Origin: Streptomyces longisporoflavus | GTDB taxonomy: Bacteria; Actinomycetota; Actinomycetes; Streptomycetales; Streptomycetaceae | Length of the DNA: 64,000 nucleotides | Assembly (NCBI RefSeq): GCF_014649775.1 | Contig: NZ_BMTR01000026.1 | Span: forward strand, 34,319 to 98,318 | Direction: 5' to 3' | Shown: in pieces, positions 1-7,673 of the stretch | Layout: every line of letters starts with the position of its first letter | Position numbering within the stretch: position 1 is the stretch's first letter | The notes under the pieces: generated by a model | What the model saw: the letters and a program-made list of their open reading frames with translations, nothing else | Told to the model about the DNA's origin: nothing | Database searches by the model: none | Translations under genes and position numbers: made by a program

Positions 1-20
1 GCCGGAACACAGGAGGAGCA

Positions 21-749
21 ATGCAGTTGCAGGGCAGGACCGCCGTGGTCACCGGCGGAACGCGCGGTCTCGGCAGGGCCGTCGCGCAGGCGCTGGCCGA
101 CGAGGGCGCCATCGTGGTCGCCGCGGCCAGGGAGGTGGAGCCGGACTCCCCGGAGCGGGGCGGCAGGATCGTCCACGTCAAGGCCGACGTCACGGTGCCG
201 CAGTCGGTCGCCGACCTGATGCGTACGGCCCACGAACGGTACGGCGGACCGCACATCGTGGTCGCCAACGCCGGGGTGAGCAGGCCGGGTCCGGTGTCGG
301 CGCTCTCCGACGAGCACTGGGAGGCCGTGATCGGCACCAACCTGACGGGCGTGTTCCACACGGTGAGGGCGGCGGTGCCGTATCTCCGGGACGCCGAGGC
401 GGGCCGGATCATCACCATGTCCTCGCTGCTCGGGCGGCGTGCCATGCCCGGCGCCGCCGCGTACTGCGCCTCCAAGGCGGCCGTCGAGCGGCTGACGGAG
501 GTCTGCGCCCTCGAACTGGCGCCGCAGGGCATCACGGTGAACTGCCTCTCCCCCGGCTTCATCGACGAGGGCCAGGGCCGGGACCTGATGGCCAACGAGA
601 CGATCTGGCCGCGCCTGCAAGGCACCTTGGCCACGGGCCGGGCGGGCACGGGAGCCGAAGTCGCCCGCGCCGCCGTGTTCCTGGCGTCCGCGGAGAGCAG
701 CTACGTCAACGGCGCGGTGCTGCCGGTCGACGGCGGCGTGCGCTGGTGA
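21..749 (+). CDS. SDR family oxidoreductase (FabG-like)
   Basis: Classical short-chain dehydrogenase/reductase of 242 residues, the usual length. Visible are the dinucleotide-binding motif TGGTRGLG (residues 11-18), NAG (83-85), a catalytic serine near 134-135 and YxxxK (Y148, K152), and a C-terminal PVDGG tail as in FabG-type ketoreductases. It should use NAD(P)H to reduce a ketone or oxidise an alcohol in the cytosol; the substrate cannot be read from the sequence. A clear AGGAGGAG ribosome site at positions 11-18 fixes the ATG. An alcohol-dehydrogenase-like gene follows about 105 bases downstream on the same strand, so the two may be co-transcribed. Confidence 0.9.
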   Translation: MQLQGRTAVVTGGTRGLGRAVAQALADEGAIVVAAAREVEPDSPERGGRIVHVKADVTVPQSVADLMRTAHERYGGPHIVVANAGVSRPGPVSALSDEHWEAVIGTNLTGVFHTVRAAVPYLRDAEAGRIITMSSLLGRRAMPGAAAYCASKAAVERLTEVCALELAPQGITVNCLSPGFIDEGQGRDLMANETIWPRLQGTLATGRAGTGAEVARAAVFLASAESSYVNGAVLPVDGGVRW

Positions 750-780
750 CCTCGGCTCGCGCTTCCCGGTGACCCACTCC

Positions 781-834
781 GACGACACGACGACACGACG
801 GCACACAGACACGAAGACCCGAAGACCCGACGAC
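781..834. repeat. Short degenerate GACACGA/GAAGACCC repeats
   Basis: The spacer between the SDR and the alcohol-dehydrogenase-like gene is made of short iterated units (GACGACACGA twice, then GAAGACCC twice). It looks like slippage-generated low-complexity sequence and shows no coding or operator logic. Confidence 0.5.
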
Positions 835-854
835 AGCCCCGGAGGCGACACCAC

Positions 855-1781
855 GTGCAAGCACTCACCACTCCCGCGGACGGCGGCACCCGGGTGCGGC
901 CGGCAGCGGTTTCCGAGCCCGAACCCCGCCCCGACCAGGCCGTCGTGGAGGTCAGGGCGGTGTCCGTGAACCGCGGTGACCTCTCCCTGCTCGGCATGCT
1001 GCCGCCGGGCTCACGGCTCGGCTTCGACGTGGCCGGCACCGTGGTGCGCGCGGCGGCCGACGGCAGCGGACCGGCGTCCGGCACCCGGGTGGCGGGCGTG
1101 GCCGAGCGGGACGGCTGGAGTGAACGGGTCGCCCTGTCGACCACCCGGCTCGCCCCGGTCCCGGACGGCGTCGAGTGGACCGACGCGGCGGCACTGCCCG
1201 TCGCCGGACTCACCGCGCTGTACGCCATGCGGCACGCCGGCTCGCTCCTGGGCCGCCGGGTCCTGGTCACCGGCGCCAGCGGCGGGGTCGGCCGGATCGC
1301 CGTCCAGCTGGCCAGGGCCGCGGGCGCCGAGGTGGCCGCCTGGGCGGGTTCGGCGGAGCGTACGAAGGGCCTGGCGGAACTGGGCGCCGCCGACGTGTCC
1401 ACGTACGACGCGGGCCCGGAGGCGACGCGGCCGGTGCACGTGCTCGTGGACAGCGTGGGCGGCGAGGTGTTCCGCAGTGCGTTCCAGCTGGTCGAGCCGC
1501 GCGGCGTCGTCGTCTGTTACGGCAACACCACGCGCGCCGATCTGTCCCTGCCCTTCGACTGGGGTCACGCACGTCCCGGCGTCCGTATCCGCTATCTGCA
1601 CCTGTTCGACGAGATGCCGCGCAGGCCCGTCGGGAACGACCTCGCCATGCTGCTGCGGCTCGTCGCCGACGGCGCCCTCGACCCGCACGTCACGCTCGTC
1701 GGCGACTGGGCGGACCCGGAGCCCACCCTGCGCGGCGTCGGCGACCGCCAGGTCAACGGCAAGGCCGTGCTTGTGCTCTGA
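855..1781 (+). CDS. Zinc-independent alcohol dehydrogenase / quinone oxidoreductase family (MDR)
   Basis: Medium-chain reductase of 308 residues. The N-terminal GroES-like domain is followed by a Rossmann domain with GASGGVG (about 140-146), the NADPH-binding signature of quinone oxidoreductases. The cysteine/histidine zinc ligands of classical alcohol dehydrogenases are absent, so an NADPH-dependent quinone or enone reductase is the best family-level call. The GTG start is supported by GGAGG at 841-845. The ORF ends 19 bases before a perfect 16-bp hairpin, which closes the SDR-MDR transcription unit. The substrate is unknown. Confidence 0.85.
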   Translation: MQALTTPADGGTRVRPAAVSEPEPRPDQAVVEVRAVSVNRGDLSLLGMLPPGSRLGFDVAGTVVRAAADGSGPASGTRVAGVAERDGWSERVALSTTRLAPVPDGVEWTDAAALPVAGLTALYAMRHAGSLLGRRVLVTGASGGVGRIAVQLARAAGAEVAAWAGSAERTKGLAELGAADVSTYDAGPEATRPVHVLVDSVGGEVFRSAFQLVEPRGVVVCYGNTTRADLSLPFDWGHARPGVRIRYLHLFDEMPRRPVGNDLAMLLRLVADGALDPHVTLVGDWADPEPTLRGVGDRQVNGKAVLVL

Positions 1782-1800
1782 AGCCCTCTCGCCCGAAGGC

Positions 1801-1837
1801 GACTGCCCCGGACCGCATCGCGCGGTCCGGGGCAGTC
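1801..1837. terminator. Strong hairpin, likely bidirectional terminator
   Basis: Perfect 16-bp inverted repeat (arms 1801-1816 and 1822-1837, five-base loop) between the convergent MDR gene and hemerythrin gene. No T-tract follows, which is common for Streptomyces terminators. Confidence 0.8.
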
Positions 1838-1940
1838 GCTTTCTGACGGGGCCCGATGCCGGACGCACCGGGGGATTACACGTCCGGCACCGGGGTCTTG
1901 GTGGCCGCCGAGTCCAGGCAGGCCAGGAGGGCCAGGAGGG

Positions 1941-2585
1941 TCAGGCGGCCCTGCCCTTCCAGGGGGAGTTGCGCTCGTACTTGGGGCGCCACACCGCGCG
2001 GTAGACCAGGCGCAGCGGCGGCGGGACCTTGTCGAGCACGGTGCGCCGTTCGGCCTCCGGCACCCCGTCGAGCAGCCAGGGGAAGAACGTCGCCGCGCCC
2101 TTGATGCCGACCTGGCTGCGCTGCTCCGACACGAAGGCGCCCCACTCCGCCGCCGTGAGCTCGCTCTCGATGAGCGGCAGGGCTTGGGCCTCCTCGTGGT
2201 CGAGGTGGTCGGTCAGGCAGGCGATGACGTCGTCCATGAGTCCCGGCAGGATCTTTTCGCCGCCCTCCTGGCCGAGCGCCGCGTCGATCTTCTCCACGGC
2301 CGTGTCGAGCTGGGCGTGTTCCAGCTCCATGGCCCGGAGCATCCTCAACTGCTCGTCCTGACCGTCCAGTTTGGTGCGCAGGACGGGCCACAGCGAGTGG
2401 TCCTCGGCCAGGTGATGGATCGTCAGGTAGTTCTTGAAGAGCTGCCATCCCTGGCGGAAGGCGGCGACGTCGTCGTGCTGGGCCGCCGCAAGCAGCCGCA
2501 GATCCCGCCGGAAGGCGTGGTGGATCGCGTACATCATCGTCAGGTCGACGGCGGGTGCGCCGCCGGTCTGCGCTCGGGCGTTCAC
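1941..2585 (-). CDS. Hemerythrin HHE-domain protein
   Basis: All-helical protein of 214 residues carrying the histidine/acidic ligand set of the hemerythrin-like HHE fold: HH at 22-23, IHHLAEDH (56-63), an ELEH segment near 87-90 and DHLDHEE (126-132). Family members bind a di-iron site and act in oxygen, nitric-oxide or redox sensing, or in iron storage. Only the fold is supported here, not the ligand. It reads away from the MFS gene's 3' end in the same direction (69-base gap), so it may be the last gene of an MFS-hemerythrin unit. The C-terminal approx. 50 residues (LVYRAVWRPKYERN) have no recognised domain. Confidence 0.8.
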   Translation of the reverse strand: MNARAQTGGAPAVDLTMMYAIHHAFRRDLRLLAAAQHDDVAAFRQGWQLFKNYLTIHHLAEDHSLWPVLRTKLDGQDEQLRMLRAMELEHAQLDTAVEKIDAALGQEGGEKILPGLMDDVIACLTDHLDHEEAQALPLIESELTAAEWGAFVSEQRSQVGIKGAATFFPWLLDGVPEAERRTVLDKVPPPLRLVYRAVWRPKYERNSPWKGRAA

Positions 2586-2654
2586 TGCGGACTCCTCATG
2601 GTCGGGTACGGCTTGCGGGCTCGGGGCGATGGGCCCGGCGAGCGTCGGGGAGGC

Positions 2655-4226
2655 TCAGATCACGACGCCCATCTCGGCGTTCTCCGCGTCCTTGGAGGTC
2701 ACCCGGATCACCAGGACCGCCAGGACGAACGCGCCGAGCAGGACGAAGCCCGTCACCAGGAACGCCGTACCGTATCCGTGCGCGAGCGAGTCGAAGACCG
2801 CCTTGCGGACCTGCGGCGGCATGTGCGCCGCGTCCGCGGGCCCGTAGCCGTCCGCCGCCTTGGCCGCGGCCGGGCCCATCAGCTCCGTGAGCCGGTCCTT
2901 GGTGGCGGTGACCGCGATCGTGCCGAGTGCGGCGAGACCGAGCGCGGCGCCGACCTGCTGCCCGGCGTTGAGGAGGGCGGACGAGACACCGGCCTGGGCC
3001 TTCTTCACCCCTGCCACCGCCGCGAGGGTCAGCGGCACGAAGCACAGGCCCACGCTGCATCCGGAGAGGACGAGCGGGCCGAGCAGGTCACCGGTGTAGC
3101 TGCCGTCCTCGCTGAGCCGGGAGAACCAGAAGAAGGCGACGGCGGCGAGGAGCGTTCCGGCGCCGAGCAGGATGCGCGGGCCCACCCGCCCCACGACCTG
3201 GCTGCTGATCGTCGCGAAGACGGCGGCGCCCACGGCGAACGGCAGGAAGGAGAAGCCGGTCTTGAGCGGGCTGAAGCCGAGCACGATCTGCATGAAGAGG
3301 GTGAGGAAGTAGAACAGGACGATCATGCCGGCACCGAGGGCGAGCATGATCGCGTATGCCCCGGAGCGGTTGCGGTTGCGGAAGATGCTGAGCGGCATGA
3401 GCGGGGAGGCGCTGCGGACCTCGATGAAGAGGAAGAGGGCGAGCAGTGCGACGCCGACGACGAGCGGGGTGACCGTACCGGCGCTGCCCCAGTCCTCGGT
3501 CGCCGCGTGGATGAGGCCGTACACCACGAGCGACATGCCGACGGTCGAGGTGACCGCGCCCGGCAGGTCGAGCCGCCGCCCTTCGGTGGTGACGCGCTCG
3601 GCGGGGAACGCCTTGACCGCGGCCAGGAACAGCAGGATGCCGATGGGCACGTTGACGAACAGGACCCAGCGCCAGCTGAGCGCGTCGGTGAAGACGCCGC
3701 CCAGTACGTTGCCGAGCGCGCCGCCCGCGCCACCCATGGCCGCGTAGATGCCCATGGCCTTGTTGCGTTCGCCGCCCTCGGAGAACGTGCTGGCGATCAG
3801 CGCGAGCGCGGCGGGGGCGACCAGTGCTCCGGCCATGCCCTGCACGGCCCTCGCGGCGATCAGCCAGCCCTGATTGGTCGCCACGCCGCCGAGCAACGAG
3901 GCCACCGTGAGCAGGGCGACGCCGAAGAGGAACGTACGACGCTGGCCGTACATGTCCGCGATCCGCCCGCCGAGGAGCAGCAGTCCGCCGAAGGCGAGCG
4001 CGTAGGCGTTGACGACCCATTCCAGGTTGGTCGCGGAGAAGTCGAGGGCGCTCTGGATGGACGGCAGCGCCACGTTCACGATCGAGACGTCGAGTACGAC
4101 CATCAGCTGGGCGACCGCGATGGCGGTCAGCGCCAGACCTTTGCGGGAACCGGCGCCTGCCGCCGCGCCGGCCTGTGGGGGAGCGGTCGGGGACACGTAG
4201 GCCTGCCCCGGGGATCGTTCGGACAC
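2655..4226 (-). CDS. DHA2-type MFS drug exporter (EmrB/QacA family)
   Basis: Polytopic membrane protein of 523 residues, consistent with the 14-helix DHA2 family of proton-driven drug exporters. Family features include DVSIVNVALPSI in the first helix, LGGRIADMYGQRR in loop 2-3 and an RAVQGMAGALVAPAAL-like motif C. The start is placed at GTG 4224-4226 because GGCAGGAGAGA lies just upstream; a longer frame reaches 4439 but lacks transmembrane or family sequence before this point. It diverges from the metallo-hydrolase gene, and paired palindromes in the intergenic region could bind a repressor. Likely job: export of a toxic compound or metabolite; specificity unknown. Confidence 0.9.
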   Translation of the reverse strand: MSERSPGQAYVSPTAPPQAGAAAGAGSRKGLALTAIAVAQLMVVLDVSIVNVALPSIQSALDFSATNLEWVVNAYALAFGGLLLLGGRIADMYGQRRTFLFGVALLTVASLLGGVATNQGWLIAARAVQGMAGALVAPAALALIASTFSEGGERNKAMGIYAAMGGAGGALGNVLGGVFTDALSWRWVLFVNVPIGILLFLAAVKAFPAERVTTEGRRLDLPGAVTSTVGMSLVVYGLIHAATEDWGSAGTVTPLVVGVALLALFLFIEVRSASPLMPLSIFRNRNRSGAYAIMLALGAGMIVLFYFLTLFMQIVLGFSPLKTGFSFLPFAVGAAVFATISSQVVGRVGPRILLGAGTLLAAVAFFWFSRLSEDGSYTGDLLGPLVLSGCSVGLCFVPLTLAAVAGVKKAQAGVSSALLNAGQQVGAALGLAALGTIAVTATKDRLTELMGPAAAKAADGYGPADAAHMPPQVRKAVFDSLAHGYGTAFLVTGFVLLGAFVLAVLVIRVTSKDAENAEMGVVI

Positions 4227-4320
4227 CAGATCTCTCCTGCCGCTGAGCTGAGCTTGGGGAATGGGGGGATACGGGGATGTGGGATTTACGGGGGTACCGG
4301 GGCAGCCGCTTCCTAGATAC

Positions 4321-4358
4321 GGAACAACTTGCCCCACAACTACGGAACAGTATGTCCC
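4321..4358. promoter_or_regulatory. Two tandem palindromic candidate operators (GGAACA-N3-TGYCCC)
   Basis: Two related inverted repeats, 4321-4335 (GGAACAACTTGCCCC) and 4344-4358 (GGAACAGTATGTCCC), lie 23 bases centre to centre, about two helical turns, in the 312-base divergent region between the exporter and the hydrolase. This is typical of a TetR-type operator pair. No regulator gene adjoins, so the protein that binds is not identified. The rest of the divergent region holds a hexanucleotide repeat and no other recognised feature. Confidence 0.4.
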
Positions 4359-4490
4359 GCAGAAATCTCCGGTGCAAGCTGTTCCACACGGCGGAGTCGG
4401 CGGCTCCGCCGGTCCCCCTGCCCGCGGCGACCCGGCCACGTCCGCCCCTCCAGCGGGACGGCAGATCGTGAGGACCGCACGTCACGCCGC

Positions 4491-4520
4491 ATCCGCCTCC
4501 GCCTCCGCCTCCGCCTCCGC
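4491..4520. repeat. Five CTCCGC hexanucleotide repeats upstream of the hydrolase start
   Basis: Five 6-bp units (the first is ATCCGC) end just 5' of the GGAAGGG ribosome site. Such an array can change length by slippage and alter leader spacing; no effect is demonstrated. Confidence 0.6.
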
Positions 4521-4538
4521 CCCGGAAGGGAACCCCCG

Positions 4539-5492
4539 ATGACCCAGCCGTCGGCCACGCCCCACCCCGGCGCCCCGCCCGCCGCACCGGCCCCTCCCCG
4601 CCTGGAAGAGCTCGCACCGGGCGTCCACGCCTACATCCAGCCGGACGGGGGCTGGTGCCTGAACAACGCCGGCGTACTGATCGGCGACGACGCGGTGGCC
4701 GTGGTGGACACCGCCGCCACCGAACGGCGGGCCCGTGCCCTGCGCGCGGCCATCGCGGCCCGCACCCCCCTCGACGTGCGCACGATCATCACCACCCACC
4801 ACCACGGCGACCATCACTTCGGGAACTCGGTGGTCGCCCCGTACGCCACCGTGGTGTCCCACGAGGTCACCCGGGCCGAGATGGCCCGGCGCGGCCTCGC
4901 GATGCGGGAGGTCTGGCCGGACACGGAGTGGGGCGACATCAGCCTCGCGCTCCCGGCCCTCACCTTCCGCGAGCGCACCACGCTCCATGTCGGCGGCCTG
5001 ACCGCCGAGTTGATACACGTGGGCCCCGCGCACACCACGAGCGACATCGTGGTCTGGCTCCCCGAACAGCGCGTCCTGTTCGCCGGTGACGTGCTGCTGC
5101 CCGGCTGCACGCCCTTCGTCCTCATGGGCTCGCTGAGCGGCACCCTGGAGGCGATCACGCGGCTGCGCGCCCTGGACCCGGCCGTCGTCGTGGGCGGCCA
5201 CGGTCCCGTCGCCGGTCCCGAGGTGCTCGACGCCACGCGGGACTACCTGCTGTGGGTACGCGACACGGCCAGGGCGGGTCTCGCCGCCGGGCTCTCCCCC
5301 TTGCAGACCGCGCGTGAGAGTGACCTCGGCCCGTACGCCGGACTCCGTGACCCCGAGCGCCTGGTGGCCAACCTGCACCGCGCCTACGTAGAGGAGTCGG
5401 CGCTGCCGCGGGACACCGAGATCCGCTCGGCCCCGGTCTTCGGGGAGATGGCGCAGTTCAACGGCGGCCGTCCCGTCGCCTGTCACGCTTGA
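4539..5492 (+). CDS. MBL-fold metallo-hydrolase
   Basis: Metallo-beta-lactamase superfamily hydrolase of 317 residues. The metal motif HxHxDH is plain (H87, H89, D91, H92 in THHHGDHHFGN), with a later GDVLLPGC aspartate and GGHGP histidine completing the usual two-metal site. ATG at 4539 is preceded by GGAAGGG. Relatives hydrolyse thioesters, lactones or phosphodiesters, and some act as thioesterases or cyclases in aromatic polyketide pathways; the adjacent aromatase and ketoreductase make that possible here but unproven. A 17-bp hairpin 22 bases after the stop separates it from the convergent aromatase gene. Confidence 0.88.
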   Translation: MTQPSATPHPGAPPAAPAPPRLEELAPGVHAYIQPDGGWCLNNAGVLIGDDAVAVVDTAATERRARALRAAIAARTPLDVRTIITTHHHGDHHFGNSVVAPYATVVSHEVTRAEMARRGLAMREVWPDTEWGDISLALPALTFRERTTLHVGGLTAELIHVGPAHTTSDIVVWLPEQRVLFAGDVLLPGCTPFVLMGSLSGTLEAITRLRALDPAVVVGGHGPVAGPEVLDATRDYLLWVRDTARAGLAAGLSPLQTARESDLGPYAGLRDPERLVANLHRAYVEESALPRDTEIRSAPVFGEMAQFNGGRPVACHA

Positions 5493-5514
5493 ACGGCGGG
5501 CTCGCACGTCGGCG

Positions 5515-5552
5515 ATGGCCCCGTATACGCCGGTCGGCGTGTACGGGGCCAT
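5515..5552. terminator. Bidirectional hairpin terminator
   Basis: Inverted repeat with 17-base arms (5515-5531 and 5536-5552, one mismatch, four-base loop) between convergent genes. Confidence 0.8.
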
Positions 5553-5580
5553 GTGGTGCCGGAGCCATGTGGCGCCGCGG

Positions 5581-6522
5581 TCAGCGGGCGGGGCTGCGCT
5601 CGGTGAACTCCTTGGCGTGCCGCAGCGTCGCCAGGCTGTTGGTGCCCAGGGCGTCGCGGATGAAGGACCGCGCGTCGGCGACGGTGGTGTCCGGTCCGAG
5701 CAGGGAGAGCGAGGCCGGGTTGATGACGACGGTGTGGCGTGCCACGGCGGTCGTCACGCCCTCCGACTCGTCGAGGAGCCAGGCCCCCACGTGCGCGGTG
5801 AGCAGCGGCGGCACGCGGAGCTGCTTGTAGACGATGCGCGCCGAACCGAGGCTGACCCGTACCGACTCGGTGGTGTGCCGGGAGCCGTCCCTGGCGATGG
5901 TGTCCATCTCCAGGACCTGGATGTCGGTGTCCGGCTCCGTCAGCTTCACCCGGGCCACGTGCGGGAGGCGGTCCTGCCACTCCTCGCCGCGCCACAGGAA
6001 CGCGTGCACGTCGGCGCTCGGGGCCTCGATGCGCACCTGGTCCTCGAAGGTGCAGAGCAGTTCGCCGAGTTGCCCGGCGGACTCGGCGGTGGCCTTCATC
6101 CGGTCCAGCTCGGCCTCGCTGTTGTGGTCGAGGGCCCGGTTGATCCACTCGACGTTCTCGGGGGTGTCGCCCTCGGCCGTGAAGTCGTGCAGCAGCACGA
6201 CCTCGCACCGGTCGTCGGACAGCGGCCGTATCTGCCATTCACCGCCCATCGACGTCGCCGGAGCCGTCGTCTTCTCCTGCCGGAAGCCGACCGTGAGCGC
6301 CTGCGGGTCGAGCCGGCGCCGGGACTGCCAGGACTTGACCTCGTCGTTGGCCGTGGCCCAGATCCGCAGGGTCTCCTCGCCGTCGCCGAGCGGCGTCTGC
6401 TCCACGTGGACCGACGGGGGGAAGACGCGCGGCCAGTCGGCGGCGTCCGCGATGATTCCGTACACCGTCCGCGCCGGAGCGTCGACGGTGATCGTGTGCC
6501 GGGCGCGATGCGTCACTGCCAT
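5581..6522 (-). CDS. Didomain aromatase/cyclase (SRPBCC, type II polyketide)
   Basis: Protein of 313 residues with two START/Bet v1-like (SRPBCC) domains, roughly 1-150 and 160-313, matching the didomain aromatase/cyclase layout of ActVII-like enzymes. Each half begins with a polyketide-cyclase signature: TITVDAPARTVYGIIADAADWP at the N terminus and VRIEAPSADVHAFLWRGEEW in the second half. Family members fold and aromatise the first ring of a poly-beta-ketone held on an acyl carrier protein. The ActIII-like ketoreductase gene lies immediately upstream on the same strand (78-base gap), the pairing seen in aromatic polyketide clusters. No ketosynthase, chain-length factor or ACP gene is present in this window, so the pair is either the edge of a cluster or a supplement to one elsewhere. 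Confidence 0.88.
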   Translation of the reverse strand: MAVTHRARHTITVDAPARTVYGIIADAADWPRVFPPSVHVEQTPLGDGEETLRIWATANDEVKSWQSRRRLDPQALTVGFRQEKTTAPATSMGGEWQIRPLSDDRCEVVLLHDFTAEGDTPENVEWINRALDHNSEAELDRMKATAESAGQLGELLCTFEDQVRIEAPSADVHAFLWRGEEWQDRLPHVARVKLTEPDTDIQVLEMDTIARDGSRHTTESVRVSLGSARIVYKQLRVPPLLTAHVGAWLLDESEGVTTAVARHTVVINPASLSLLGPDTTVADARSFIRDALGTNSLATLRHAKEFTERSPAR

Positions 6523-6600
6523 GGTGGGTACGGCTCTCCTTCGAGTCGGGAGGGGGTCGTGTCGGCGGACAAGCCCCGTACGGGACTCGCCGGACGCACC

Positions 6601-7398
6601 TCAGTAGTTGCCGAGGCCGCCGCAGACGTTGATGGCCTGGGCGGTGATGGGGGCGGCGGCGGGCCCCGCCAAGTAGGCGACCAGGGCGGCGACTTCCTCC
6701 GGGGCGGTGTAGCGACCCAGCGGGATCTTGGCCTCGAACCGCTTGAGCACCTCCTCCTCGGCGATCTCCCAGTGCCCGGCGTAGCCCTCGCGGACCGTCC
6801 TTGCCATGGGGGTCTCCACGTAGCCGGGGCAGACGGCGTTGACGGTGATCCCGGTCTTGGCCAGTTCGAGGCCGAGCGACTTGGTGAAGCCGACGACCGC
6901 GTGCTTGGAGGCGCTGTACGGGGCTCCGAGCATCACGCCCTGCTTGCCGCCCGTGGAGGCGATGTTGATGATCCGGCCGACGGACTTGGCCGCCATCCCG
7001 CCCGCGTTGAGCACCTCGCGGGTGACGCGGAAGACGCTGGTCAGATTGGTCTCGACGACGTCGTTCCACAGCTCGTCCGAGATCTGCGCGGTGACCCCGC
7101 CGCCACTGCGGCCCGCGTTGTTGACCAGGATGTCGATGGGCCCGAAGCGATCGACGGCCGCGGCGACGGAACGGACGACATCGTCACCGGAGCGTACGTC
7201 GGCGGCGGTGCCGTCGGCGGTGATGCCGTCCTCCGTGAGCTCCTTCACGGCGGCGGCCACGTCCTCGGCGTTGCGCGAGGTGATGAAGACCCTGACACCG
7301 TCCCTGCCCAGGGTCTCGGCCACCGCACGGCCGATCCCCCGCGTGGCCCCCGTGACCAACGCGACCCGAGATTCCCCGCTCTGCGGCTCCGCCGACAT
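6601..7398 (-). CDS. ActIII-like polyketide ketoreductase
   Basis: SDR-fold ketoreductase of 265 residues, close to the 261 of ActIII. It keeps TGATRGIG (16-23), NNAG (93-96), the S148-Y161-K165 catalytic set and the family tail AINVCGGLGNY. ActIII-type enzymes reduce the C9 carbonyl of a nascent octaketide with NADPH. The ActIII P-G-G motif implicated in stereocontrol reads S-G-G here (S98). The start at ATG 7396-7398 is chosen for the GGAGGGAG ribosome site; 27 extra in-frame codons upstream encode a low-complexity QVGQVGQVGG-like stretch. Together with the aromatase it forms a KR-ARO unit lacking its minimal PKS partners here. Confidence 0.92.
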   Translation of the reverse strand: MSAEPQSGESRVALVTGATRGIGRAVAETLGRDGVRVFITSRNAEDVAAAVKELTEDGITADGTAADVRSGDDVVRSVAAAVDRFGPIDILVNNAGRSGGGVTAQISDELWNDVVETNLTSVFRVTREVLNAGGMAAKSVGRIINIASTGGKQGVMLGAPYSASKHAVVGFTKSLGLELAKTGITVNAVCPGYVETPMARTVREGYAGHWEIAEEEVLKRFEAKIPLGRYTAPEEVAALVAYLAGPAAAPITAQAINVCGGLGNY

Positions 7399-7567
7399 GA
7401 TGCTCCCTCCGACCTGCCCGACCTGCCCGACCTGCGCGCACCGCGTGCGTTGCCCGCATCGCGTGCACTGCCTGTACATGGCCGAGCCTGGCGGGCGGTC
7501 CTGGAGGATGGCTGAAGACCCGGGAGTGCGATCGGCGCACGGCTCCGGCCGGCCCGCCGCCGTGCAC

Positions 7568-7651
7568 GAGCGCCGCTTCGAGGAGGTACGCCGACCCTAC
7601 GAGGAGGTACGCCACCGCTTCGAGGAGACACGGCACCGCTTCGGTGAGGTA
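7568..7651. repeat. Four tandem 21-bp repeats
   Basis: Units at 7568-7588, 7589-7609, 7610-7630 and 7631-7651 share the consensus CGCCACCGCTTCGAGGAGRYA. In one plus-strand frame (ATG 7480) each unit encodes a heptad like RHRFEEV. That frame runs into the antisense of the next gene and has no convincing ribosome site, so I treat this as a DNA repeat in the KR upstream region. Confidence 0.75.
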
Positions 7652-7673
7652 CGCCCACTCGCGGCGGGCGGGT

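Noticed and set aside
2184..4316. Long plus-strand frame of 710 residues
   Set aside because: It lies antisense to the hemerythrin and MFS genes, has Gly/Asp/Glu-rich composition typical of a GC-biased shadow frame, and no domain.
5515..7515. Plus-strand frame of 666 residues
   Set aside because: Antisense to the aromatase and ketoreductase genes; shadow composition and no ribosome site.
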